Shown here piece by piece: positions 1-6,683 of a stretch of DNA of 64,000 nucleotides; within the stretch, counting starts at the first letter, position 1; the number at the start of each line of letters is the position of its first letter. This stretch comes from 13-2-20CM-66-19 sp963760225 (GTDB lineage: Bacteria > Pseudomonadota > Gammaproteobacteria > Steroidobacterales > Steroidobacteraceae), in assembly GCA_963760225.1 (NCBI GenBank), contig CAVXCD010000001.1, forward strand, positions 930,001 to 994,000, written 5' to 3'. Below the pieces are notes generated by a model. That model worked only from the letters and a program-made list of their open reading frames with translations. It searched no databases and was not told where the DNA came from. The position numbers and the translations under genes are program-made.

Positions 1-571
1 GCGCCTCGAGCCGCTCGAGCGTGAGCGCGAGGTGCACGCCGCGTTTGCTGCCGACCATGGCGTGGATCTCGTCGACGATCACGGTGCGCGTGGTCGCGAG
101 CATGCGCCGCCCGGATTGTGAGCCCATGAGGATGTAGAGGGATTCGGGCGTCGTCACGACGATGTGCGGCGGCCGCCGCGCGCTCAGCGTGCGCTCGTGC
201 TGCGGGGTGTCGCCGGTGCGCACGAAGGCGCGGATCTCGGTCGCGGGCAGTCCGAGCGTGCCCAGCTCGGCGCGGATGCCGGCGAGCGGAGCTTCGAGAT
301 TGCGGTGGATATCGTTGGAGAGTGCCTTGAGCGGGGAGACGTACACCACCCGCGTCTCATCGGGCAGGCCCGCGCCCTCCTGCCCTGAGCACACCAGCTC
401 GTCGAGCGCGGCGAGAAAGGCGGCCAGTGTCTTGCCGGACCCGGTGGGGGCGGCGATCAGGACGTGCTGGCGGGCGGCGATCGCCGGCCAGGCCGCGCGC
501 TGCACTTCGGTCGGCGCTGCGAAGGTACGGGCGAACCAGGCGGCTACGGCCGGATGGAAGGAGGCGGGCAT
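1..571 (-). CDS. Lhr-like ATP-dependent DNA/RNA helicase, N-terminal part (runs off the window)
   Basis: Reverse-strand reading frame from an ATG at 571, open to the window edge, giving about 190 residues. A Q-motif-like region (PTEVQRAAW, residues 20-28) precedes Walker A APTGSGKT (41-48), motif Ia VSPLKAL (79-84), TTPESL (140-145) and Walker B DEIH (167-170). The stretch following DEIH (AMVGSKRGVHLALTLERL) is characteristic of the Lhr superfamily 2 helicases, which unwind nucleic acid in the cytoplasm and are tied to DNA damage responses. The helicase core continues outside the window, so total length and any C-terminal nuclease or Lhr-specific domain are unknown. Transcribed divergently from the DUF3014 gene across a 175-base gap in which I see no convincing promoter. 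Confidence 0.85.
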   Translation of the reverse strand, partial: MPASFHPAVAAWFARTFAAPTEVQRAAWPAIAARQHVLIAAPTGSGKTLAAFLAALDELVCSGQEGAGLPDETRVVYVSPLKALSNDIHRNLEAPLAGIRAELGTLGLPATEIRAFVRTGDTPQHERTLSARRPPHIVVTTPESLYILMGSQSGRRMLATTRTVIVDEIHAMVGSKRGVHLALTLERLEA

Positions 572-746
572 GCATGAATTGAAGCACAACCGCGGCTTAG
601 CGAGCAGTCGGCGGCGCGAGAATTCATACAACGTACAGCAGCGCCAACGGTAGTGTGCTGGATACGACGCAACCCATAGCGGCCGGCGCCGTCAAACGGG
701 AGTAGAGTTAGGCCGTTCCTTGGGGTTGTCTGGAGGTAACTGCCCG

Positions 747-1547
747 ATGTGGGACGACAATCAGGAGGACCTGGCGCGGCGCAAGGTCGTATGGCTGCTC
801 GGCATCATCGCCGTGATCGCGGTCGGCCTGGGAGGGTGGTACTGGTACGCATCGCGCCAGCCGGCCGCCACGCCGGTGGCAGCCGCGCCAGCGCCGGCGC
901 CCGCCGCCAGCAGCGAGCCGCAGATCGCCAACCCGATTCCCGCAGGGGAGAGCGCGGCACTGCCGCCCCTCAACGACAGCGATGCGGTGGTGCACGACTC
1001 GCTCGCCGGCGTCATCGGCCGTGGCCCGGTCGAGCAGTTTCTCGTGCCGCAGAACATCGTGCGGCACATCGTCGTGACGGTCGACAATCTGCCGCAGCAC
1101 AAGGTGGCCGTGGATCTGCGTCCGGTGAAACCGACCTCCGGTCAGACTGTGACGGCCACCCAGGGCGACGTGATCATCCTCGCGGACGCCAATTTCGCGC
1201 GCTATGCGCCGCTGGTGCACGTGGTGCAGGCCACCGACGTCAAGTCGCTGGCTCTGGTCTACCAGCGTCTGTACCCGCTGTTCCAGCAGTCGTACGAGGA
1301 TCTCGGTTATCCGGGCAAGTACTTCAACGACCGCCTCGTGCAGGTGATCGATCATCTGCTGCAGGCACCGGAAGTGGCCGGCCCGATCCGGCTGGTGCAG
1401 CCGAAAGTGATGTTCCAGTATGCGGATCCGAGTCTCGAGAACAGCTCGGCGGGACAGAAACTGCTGATCCGCATGGGAGCGGCGAACGAGCGCATCGTCA
1501 AGCAGAAGCTGCGCGAGTTCCGCGCCGAGATCGTCAACAAGAAATAA
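747..1547 (+). CDS. DUF3014 domain-containing single-pass membrane protein
   Basis: A 266-residue protein with a short charged N-terminus, one transmembrane helix (about residues 14-34), an Ala/Pro-rich linker and a conserved periplasmic domain (QFLVPQNIVRHIVVTVDNLP onward) matching what I recall of the DUF3014 family; its function is unknown. I chose ATG 747 rather than the in-frame ATG 27 bases upstream because GGAGG at 732-736 is correctly spaced for it and the shorter form starts just before the membrane helix. The topology predicts a cytoplasmic N-terminus and a periplasmic C-terminal domain. The downstream SHOCT gene lies 24 bases away on the same strand and may be cotranscribed. Confidence 0.75.
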   Translation: MWDDNQEDLARRKVVWLLGIIAVIAVGLGGWYWYASRQPAATPVAAAPAPAPAASSEPQIANPIPAGESAALPPLNDSDAVVHDSLAGVIGRGPVEQFLVPQNIVRHIVVTVDNLPQHKVAVDLRPVKPTSGQTVTATQGDVIILADANFARYAPLVHVVQATDVKSLALVYQRLYPLFQQSYEDLGYPGKYFNDRLVQVIDHLLQAPEVAGPIRLVQPKVMFQYADPSLENSSAGQKLLIRMGAANERIVKQKLREFRAEIVNKK

Positions 1548-1571
1548 CACTGCGTTTGAAGGGCTGCGAAC

Positions 1572-2177
1572 ATGGGCGACCTCACGGCGACTGAGGATGC
1601 AGGTCTCGGCAAGCCGCTCGCGCAGCTGCGCTCGGTGCTGATTGCGGGCGAGACGCTCGACGCCTGGGCCATCCAGCGACGGCTGTTCGCGCTCACTCAC
1701 CGGCGGCAGCTGATCGCCGCCACCAGCGGGCGGCTCGTGGTGCTGATGCGCCGGCTGCTCGGCGGCTTCGACGTCGCCACCATCCGCTGGCAGGACCTGG
1801 AGGAGGTCACGCTGCGCGTCGGCATGCTGAGCGCGGATCTGGCGCTGCGCGCCGGCAAATCCACTGACCTCGCCTCGCTCGGTGCGCAGGGTGCGCAGGT
1901 CGTCGAGTTCCGCGGCCTGCGCCGCAACCAGGCGCAGGCGGTGTATCGCATCTGCCAGGGACAGGACCAGGCGTGGCGCGAGAAGCGCCGCGTGCGCGAG
2001 CTCGAGGAGCTGCGCGCCCGTTCCGGTGGCATCCAGGTGACCTCCGGCCCGATGACGCAGCCGGCTGGCAACGGCGACGCCGTACGGCGCCTGCAGGAGG
2101 CCAAGCAGCTGCTCGACGCCAGGCTGATCACCGACGCGGAGTACGAGGCGATCAAGGCGAAGATCGTCTCATCCTAG
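1572..2177 (+). CDS. SHOCT domain protein with PH-like N-terminal region
   Basis: A 201-residue cytoplasmic protein. Residues roughly 15-130 look like a small beta-rich PH-like domain of the kind often found with SHOCT (alternating hydrophobic strands, LIAATSGRLVVLMRR). The last 35 residues form a typical SHOCT oligomerisation helix pair (VRRLQEAKQLLDARLITDAEYEAIKAK, abbreviated by its spacing L-x3-LI-x2-EY-x2-IKAKI). GAAGGG lies a few bases upstream of the ATG. No enzymatic motif is visible. It follows the DUF3014 gene and precedes a terminator-like structure at 2235-2289. The specific role is unknown. Confidence 0.65.
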   Translation: MGDLTATEDAGLGKPLAQLRSVLIAGETLDAWAIQRRLFALTHRRQLIAATSGRLVVLMRRLLGGFDVATIRWQDLEEVTLRVGMLSADLALRAGKSTDLASLGAQGAQVVEFRGLRRNQAQAVYRICQGQDQAWREKRRVRELEELRARSGGIQVTSGPMTQPAGNGDAVRRLQEAKQLLDARLITDAEYEAIKAKIVSS

Positions 2178-2234
2178 CCGCACTGCACCACTGGCTGACG
2201 ACGGCTGGCTGTGGCCTGCGCCGCCGACTTTGTC

Positions 2235-2289
2235 GCCTATACACAAGTAATCCACAAGCAATCCACAGCACAGGTGTTATAGGCTTTTT
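2235..2289 (+). terminator. Possible rho-independent terminator with a long loop
   Basis: GCCTATACAC (2235-2244) can pair with GTGTTATAGGC (2274-2284), a 10-bp stem with one bulged T, directly followed by five T residues (2285-2289). It lies 58 bases after the SHOCT stop codon. The 29-base loop is longer than usual and contains a phased repeat (see separate entry), so a role other than termination is possible. Confidence 0.35.
2237..2267 (+). repeat. Three 9-mers at exact 11-base spacing resembling DnaA boxes
   Basis: CTATACACA (2237-2245), TAATCCACA (2248-2256) and CAATCCACA (2259-2267) are separated by AG each time, so they recur on the same DNA face once per helical turn. The DnaA box consensus is TTATNCACA; the three copies differ from it at one, one and two positions. 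The surrounding bases are AT-richer than the neighbourhood. Whether DnaA binds is inference; no dnaA, gyrB, rpmH or gidA is nearby. Confidence 0.4.
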
Positions 2290-2291
2290 GC

Positions 2292-2591
2292 ATGGCCATC
2301 CGCTTTCGCCGCCGCCGCCCGGTCCAGAACGAAATTCTTGGGACCTACAGCTTCCCCAGCCGCACGGTGCAGGTGCTGCGGACCGAGGACGATCGCATCC
2401 TGTGGACCTGCGACTGCGACCGCTTCCGCCGCCAGGGCGAGCAGCGCGAGCCGTTGTGGTGCAAGCACATCGCCAAGGCCGCCGCGCGCCGCTCGCTCGA
2501 GCGCCTCACGCGCCGCGTGGCCATGCCGCGTGGCACGGAAGCGGAGAGCCTCACGCTTCGATCAGGCCGTGACGTATCGCGATCAGGGTGA
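2292..2591 (+). CDS. Small SWIM-type zinc-finger protein
   Basis: A 99-residue Arg-rich protein. C40-x-C42-x14-C57-x-H59 (TCDCD ... WCKHI) matches the SWIM zinc-finger pattern CxCxnCxH, which binds DNA or protein in the cytoplasm. There is no ribosome binding site before the ATG, but TTATAG lies just upstream, so a leaderless message is possible. The last 41 bases overlap the 3' end of the convergent response-regulator gene. Compact size and a real zinc-ligand pattern favour a true gene, but the last 30 residues are low in recognisable structure and the exact end is uncertain. Confidence 0.55.
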   Translation: MAIRFRRRRPVQNEILGTYSFPSRTVQVLRTEDDRILWTCDCDRFRRQGEQREPLWCKHIAKAAARRSLERLTRRVAMPRGTEAESLTLRSGRDVSRSG

Positions 2592-3186
2592 GCTCGGCCT
2601 GGTTCTGCACACCGAGCTTCTGCTTGATGTTGTAGAGATGCGTACCGACGGTGGAGGCGGATAGCTTCAGATCGTCGGCGATGCGCTGCACCGTGGCGCC
2701 CCCGGCCAGGCGCACGAACACCTCGAACTCCCGCTCCGACAGCCGCTCGACCGAGGACTTGCCGGCGCCTTCCATCTCATCGAGCGCCAGCTTCTGCGCG
2801 AGCGCCGGATCGAGGTAACGCTGACCTGCGGCCACCGCGCTGACCGCTTCCAGCAGCGCCTCGGGGGCGCTGCGCTTGGACAGAAAGCCGCGCGCGCCTT
2901 CGCGCAGCGCGCGCCGCGCGTGCAGCGGATCATCGTGCGCGGAGAGCGCGAGAATGCGCGCCTGCGGATGGCGCGCGCGAATGCGCTTGAGCGCTTCCAG
3001 TCCACCCATGCCGGGCATGGCAAGGTCCATGACTACCACGTCCGGGGCGAGCTCGAGGTAGTGCTGCAGGGCGCCCTCGCCGGAGTCCGCTTCCCCTACC
3101 ACGGTAATCTCGGCGTGGGCCTGCAACAGCAGGCGGAAACCGGTGCGCACCACGGCGTGGTCGTCGACCAGCAATACGCGGATCAT
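2551..3186 (-). CDS. NarL/LuxR-family response regulator
   Basis: A 211-residue two-domain regulator. The receiver domain has acidic residues D8-D9, phospho-acceptor D54 (VVMDLAMPGMGG) and conserved K104 (FLSKRSAPEA). The C-terminal LuxR helix-turn-helix spans about 145-205 (LSEREFEVF, IADDLKLSASTVGTHLYNIKQKLGV). It is the DNA-binding partner of the kinase just upstream: the kinase stop and this ATG overlap by four bases. The pair is transcribed away from pqqABCDE; LuxR-type regulators of the AgmR/ExaE kind control PQQ-dependent oxidation in Pseudomonas, so control of the pqq operon is a reasonable inference but not proven. Confidence 0.9.
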   Translation of the reverse strand: MIRVLLVDDHAVVRTGFRLLLQAHAEITVVGEADSGEGALQHYLELAPDVVVMDLAMPGMGGLEALKRIRARHPQARILALSAHDDPLHARRALREGARGFLSKRSAPEALLEAVSAVAAGQRYLDPALAQKLALDEMEGAGKSSVERLSEREFEVFVRLAGGATVQRIADDLKLSASTVGTHLYNIKQKLGVQNQAELTLIAIRHGLIEA

Positions 3187-4529
3187 GTGCCCGCCGCCAG
3201 CGGGATCTCCGCGGTCAGAGATACGCCGTGCGGCTCGCTGTTACGCACCTGGAAGGTTCCTCCGAGATGCTCCACGCGCTCGGCCAGGCCGCGCAGCCCG
3301 AAGTGGCCCGGCCGCGACCAGTTCTCGGGCAGACCCACACCGTCGTCGCTGACCGTGACGACCATGCGCGCGGCCGTGGAGCTGACCTCGATCATAACGC
3401 GCGTGGCGCGCGCGTGGCGCAGCGCATTGACCAGCCCTTCCTGCACCACGCGGTAGGCGGCGAGCGACACGCTGGCGCCAAGATCCGCGGGCAACGCGTG
3501 CCGCAGCGACAACTGCAGGGCGGGGTGGCGGCGCTGCCAGTCGCGCACCAGGCTCTCGAGCGACTCGGCGAGCCCGAGCGTATCGAGCGACAGCGGCGCG
3601 AGGCGCGGGATCAGCCCGTGCATGGCGTCGTAGAGCCGGCCCGCCTCCTCGCTGATCAGCCGCGCCGCCTCGCTCATGGGGGCCTGGGTCGACTGCGTGG
3701 CGATGGCCATGGCGAGACTGCGGATGGCGGTGACCGACTGGCCGAATTCGTCGTGCAGCTCGTGGGCGATCAGCCGCCGCTCCTCCTCGATGCTCTGTCC
3801 GACCAGCAGCGCCAGCTCGCGGCGCTCCTCGAGCCGCGTGCGCGCCTCGCGCGCCTCGCTCTCGGCCTGCAGCTTGTCTTCCACCGCCTGCGCCATGCGA
3901 TTGAAGGCGGCACCGATCGCGTGCGCCTCCGCTCCGGGAAGCGCGGGCAGGCGGTAGGTGAGCTCGCCGCGCTGCAGCCGCTCGAGCCCCTCGACGATGA
4001 CGGGAAACGGCGCGAGCGCGCGGTCCACCAGCCAGAAGGCGAGTGCGCCCAGCGCGATCAGCATGCCCGCGGCAAGGGAGAGCAGCCGCGTAAGGTCATC
4101 CCAGGCATCGAGGATGGCGCGCGAGGGCTGCGCCTCGATCACCACTTCCGCACCGTCACCCAGGGTGAAGGTCTGTCGCTGCGGCTGCGGCGCGAGCAGG
4201 TGCGCAAACCAGCCGGGCGCCTCGCGCCCGGCCTTGTACACCGGCGGCGGGGACTGATAGAGCAGCTTGCCGACCGGATCGCGCAGCGTGATCTCGTTGG
4301 CGCGCACGTGGTGCAGGCGCTGCAGCATCTGCTGCACCTCGGCCGTGCCTCCGGCCGCCGAATAGGTGAGGACCAGGCTGCCGATTACCTGGGTGGCCAC
4401 CCGGTTGGCCGCCTCGATCTCCTCCCGGACCGAGGAGCGGGCGTCGCGCACCTCGTCCGCCACCAGCACCGCGAGGAAGATAGCCGTGACCCCGGTCAGC
4501 ACCAGGTTGAGCCGCGTCCGTAGCTTCAT
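3183..4529 (-). CDS. NarX/UhpB-type sensor histidine kinase (HisKA_3)
   Basis: A 448-residue inner-membrane kinase. Transmembrane helix 1 is at about 6-25, a periplasmic sensor region at about 26-148 and helix 2 at 149-168. HAMP-like and coiled-coil segments follow (about 170-245), then the HisKA_3 motif with phospho-accepting H259 in RLIAHELHDEFGQ, and an ATPase domain ending in DDGVGLPEN and GHFGLRGLAERV. It phosphorylates the adjacent LuxR-type regulator. The periplasmic domain has no family I can name, so the signal is unknown; its position divergent from pqqA suggests something linked to alcohol, sugar or aldehyde oxidation. Confidence 0.9.
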   Translation of the reverse strand: MKLRTRLNLVLTGVTAIFLAVLVADEVRDARSSVREEIEAANRVATQVIGSLVLTYSAAGGTAEVQQMLQRLHHVRANEITLRDPVGKLLYQSPPPVYKAGREAPGWFAHLLAPQPQRQTFTLGDGAEVVIEAQPSRAILDAWDDLTRLLSLAAGMLIALGALAFWLVDRALAPFPVIVEGLERLQRGELTYRLPALPGAEAHAIGAAFNRMAQAVEDKLQAESEAREARTRLEERRELALLVGQSIEEERRLIAHELHDEFGQSVTAIRSLAMAIATQSTQAPMSEAARLISEEAGRLYDAMHGLIPRLAPLSLDTLGLAESLESLVRDWQRRHPALQLSLRHALPADLGASVSLAAYRVVQEGLVNALRHARATRVMIEVSSTAARMVVTVSDDGVGLPENWSRPGHFGLRGLAERVEHLGGTFQVRNSEPHGVSLTAEIPLAAGT

Positions 4530-4556
4530 GGAGGGGGCTTGGAGGTCCTCAAGAAA

Positions 4557-4578
4557 ATCATGAGGCCACTTTCATGAT
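4557..4578. promoter_or_regulatory. Perfect inverted repeat between the kinase gene and pqqA, candidate operator
   Basis: ATCATGA (4557-4563) and TCATGAT (4572-4578) form a perfect 7-bp inverted repeat with an 8-bp spacer. It lies in the 136-base region between the divergent sensor kinase and pqqA, 88 bases before the pqqA ATG. Dyads of this size are typical sites for dimeric LuxR-type regulators. Being an operator is inference. Confidence 0.4.
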
Positions 4579-4665
4579 GATCCGCTATCGCCGGCGGGCT
4601 GGCGGGGCAAGGATACAGGTGTTGCGGCTCGGGCCGCCCTTATTGACCAACCAGGAACATAGACT

Positions 4666-4740
4666 ATGCGCTGGGAAAAGCCACAAGCTCGTGATTTCCG
4701 CTTCGGCATGGAAATCACGATGTACATCGCGAACCGCTGA
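4666..4740 (+). CDS. pqqA: PQQ precursor peptide PqqA
   Basis: A 24-residue ribosomal peptide beginning MRWEKPQARDF. It has the diagnostic Glu16 and Tyr20 in FGMEITMYIANR, the two residues that PqqE cross-links and that become the carbon and nitrogen skeleton of pyrroloquinoline quinone. Length and spacing (E-x3-Y) match the family exactly. AGGAAC upstream can serve as a ribosome binding site. It is the first gene of pqqABCDE and is separated from pqqB by a 52-base spacer with a strong hairpin. Its small size makes it easy to miss in automatic annotation. Confidence 0.95.
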   Translation: MRWEKPQARDFRFGMEITMYIANR

Positions 4741-4750
4741 AGACTGAACA

Positions 4751-4785
4751 GGGCTTCGGAGCCTGGCCGCCGGGCTCCGCTGCCC
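4751..4785 (+). promoter_or_regulatory. Stem-loop between pqqA and pqqB
   Basis: GGGC (4751-4754) TT CGGAGCC (4757-4763), a 9-base loop, GGCTCCG (4773-4779) CT GCCC (4782-4785): an 11-bp GC-rich stem with one symmetrical internal loop. It ends seven bases before the TTG start of pqqB and has no T-run. It could protect the 3' end of a pqqA message or restrict translation of pqqB, so that the substrate peptide is made in excess over the enzymes. A comparable pqqA-pqqB intercistronic structure has been described in methylotrophs. Confidence 0.55.
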
Positions 4786-4792
4786 CGTTGGC

Positions 4793-5713
4793 TTGAAGAT
4801 CCGAGTGCTGGGGTCGGCCGCCGGCGGCGGTTTCCCCCAGTGGAATTGCAACTGCCATAACTGCTCGGGCGTGCGCAACGGCACGCTGCGGGCGCTTCCC
4901 CGTACCCAATCCTCGATCGTCGTGCGCGGCAGTGACGCGCACGAGTGGGCGCTCGTCAACGCCTCACCCGACGTACTCGAGCAGCTGCGTGCCAATGCCG
5001 ACCTGCAGCCGGCACGCGCGCCCCGCGACACCGGGATCGCCGCCATTGTGCTGGTGGACGGACAGATCGATCACACGACCGGCCTGTTCATGTTGCGCGA
5101 GTCCACCCGGCCGCTGCGGGTGTGGTGCACGGACCAGGCGTGTGCCGACCTGACGCACGGCAACCCGATCTTCGGCGTGCTGGCGCACTACTGCGGCGTC
5201 GAGCGGCGTGTGCTGCGGGCCGATGGCAGCGAGTTCACCGTCGATGGGGTGCCGGGAATCCTGTGGCGCGCGCTGGCCGTACCGAGCAAGCCCGCGCCCT
5301 TCTCGCCGCACCGCGAGGCGCCGGTCGCCGGCGACAACGTCGCGCTGGTGATCACCGCCGCCGGCAGCGGGCGCAGCTGCGTGTACGCTCCCGGGCTCGG
5401 CTCGATGGAGGAGAGCGTCTGGCAGGCGATGCGCGCGGCCGCCTGCGTGCTGGTCGATGGCACCTTCTGGCAGGATGAGGAAATGATTGCGCTCGGACTG
5501 TCGAGAAAACGCGCCCGCGACATCGGCCACCTGCCGCAGCAGGGCGCAGGCGGCATGCTCGCGTGGCTCGCGCAGCTTCCCGCGGGCACGCGCCGCATCC
5601 TGATCCACGTGAACAACACCAATCCCATTCTCGATGAGGACTCGCGCGAGCGCGCCGAGCTCACCCGCCGCGGCGTCGAGGTGGCTCACGACGGCATGGA
5701 GATCGAGCTGTGA
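4793..5713 (+). CDS. pqqB: PqqB, metallo-hydrolase-fold PQQ biosynthesis protein
   Basis: A 306-residue cytoplasmic protein of the metallo-beta-lactamase superfamily. The N-terminus (KIRVLGSAAGGGFPQWNC, with the following CNCHNC zinc cluster) is the PqqB signature; DGQIDHTTGL and GHLPQQG are further family blocks. PqqB hydroxylates the tyrosine ring of the processed PqqA dipeptide. The start is TTG at 4793, which places the first residue directly before KIRVLG; no ATG or GTG fits, and no strong Shine-Dalgarno is visible, so translation is probably weak. It overlaps pqqC by four bases (GTGA). Confidence 0.95.
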   Translation: MKIRVLGSAAGGGFPQWNCNCHNCSGVRNGTLRALPRTQSSIVVRGSDAHEWALVNASPDVLEQLRANADLQPARAPRDTGIAAIVLVDGQIDHTTGLFMLRESTRPLRVWCTDQACADLTHGNPIFGVLAHYCGVERRVLRADGSEFTVDGVPGILWRALAVPSKPAPFSPHREAPVAGDNVALVITAAGSGRSCVYAPGLGSMEESVWQAMRAAACVLVDGTFWQDEEMIALGLSRKRARDIGHLPQQGAGGMLAWLAQLPAGTRRILIHVNNTNPILDEDSRERAELTRRGVEVAHDGMEIEL

Positions 5714-6408
5714 GCGCGTCCGCCTGGACGCGTGAGGAATTCGAACAGCGGCTGCGCGAGCGCGGCCGCGCCTACCACATCCACCATCCGTTCAACGTCA
5801 TGCTGAACACCGGCAAGGCGACGCCGGAGCAGATCCGCGGCTGGGTGGCCAATCGCTTCTACTACCAGATCAACATACCGGTGAAGGATGCCGCGATCCT
5901 CGCCAACTGCGACGAGCGCGCGGTGCGGCGCAACTGGGTGCAGCGCATCCTCGATCATGACGGTTACGGCGACGACCCCGGCGGCATCGAATCCTGGCTG
6001 CGCCTGGCGGAAGCGGTCGGACTGGAGCGCGCGGCAGTGGAGAGCCTCGGGCAGGTGCTGCCGGGGGTGCGCTTCGCGGTCGATGCGTACGTGAACTTCG
6101 CGCGCCGCGCTCCCTGGCCGGAAGGAGTGTGCGCATCCCTCACCGAGCTGTTTGCACCGGAGATCCACAAGCAGCGGCTGGCGAGCTGGCCGGAGCACTA
6201 CCCGTGGATCGATCCGGCGGGCCTGCGCTACTTTCAGAGCCGCGTGAGCCTGGCGCGCCGCGACGTCGAGTTCGGGCTCGCCACGACCCTCGAGCGCTTC
6301 GCCACGCGCACCGCGCAGGAGCGCGCGCTCGGGATCCTGCAGTTCAAGCTCGATATCCTCTGGCAGATGAGCGATGCCATGGCGCTCGCCCTCGGGGAGA
6401 CACGATGA
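5710..6408 (+). CDS. pqqC: PqqC, pyrroloquinoline-quinone synthase
   Basis: A 232-residue protein that catalyses the last step of PQQ synthesis, the cofactor-less ring closure and eight-electron oxidation of AHQQ by molecular oxygen. Family blocks are visible: YHIHHPFN near residue 18, WVANRFYYQINIP, ILDHDGYG, VNFARRAPWPEGV and LASWPEHYPWID. Length is normal for a free-standing PqqC. The start is GTG at 5710 inside the pqqB stop codon (GTGA overlap), and its own stop overlaps the ATG of pqqD (ATGA), so the three are coupled. Confidence 0.95.
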   Translation: MSASAWTREEFEQRLRERGRAYHIHHPFNVMLNTGKATPEQIRGWVANRFYYQINIPVKDAAILANCDERAVRRNWVQRILDHDGYGDDPGGIESWLRLAEAVGLERAAVESLGQVLPGVRFAVDAYVNFARRAPWPEGVCASLTELFAPEIHKQRLASWPEHYPWIDPAGLRYFQSRVSLARRDVEFGLATTLERFATRTAQERALGILQFKLDILWQMSDAMALALGETR

Positions 6409-6683
6409 GCGAGGTTGCGGTGAGTGCGCGGCCGGTCATCGCCAAGGGCCTGCGCCTGCAGTGGGAAGCGGCACAGGAGGCGCACGTGCTGCTCTATCCG
6501 GAGGGCATGGTGAAGCTGAACAGCAGCGCCGGGGCGATCCTCAGCCGCTGCGACGGCGTGCGCACCGTGGCGGACATCATCGCGGACCTGGAGCGCAGCT
6601 ACGGCATGACGGGATTGGCGCAGGACGTGCAGGCGTTCGTAGTGCTGGCGCTGGAGAAACGCTGGCTGGAGCTTGTGGCATGA
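6405..6683 (+). CDS. pqqD: PqqD, PqqA peptide chaperone
   Basis: A 92-residue protein of the PqqD/RRE fold. It binds PqqA and presents it to the radical-SAM enzyme PqqE. Recognisable blocks are RLQWEAAQEAHVLLYPEGMVKLN and ILSRCDGVRTVADII. I placed the start at ATG 6405, in the ATGA overlap with the pqqC stop; the reading frame is open further upstream but that part is inside pqqC. It overlaps pqqE by four bases (ATGA). Confidence 0.93.
   Translation: MSEVAVSARPVIAKGLRLQWEAAQEAHVLLYPEGMVKLNSSAGAILSRCDGVRTVADIIADLERSYGMTGLAQDVQAFVVLALEKRWLELVA

Noticed and set aside
2230..2290. Chromosomal origin of replication
   Set aside because: Only three imperfect DnaA-box-like 9-mers, no AT-rich unwinding region and no dnaA, dnaN, gidA or rpmH nearby; kept only as a possible DnaA site.
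3228..4523. A 431-codon plus-strand open frame opposite the sensor kinase
   Set aside because: The minus-strand frame has all kinase motifs; the plus-strand frame is the complementary shadow.
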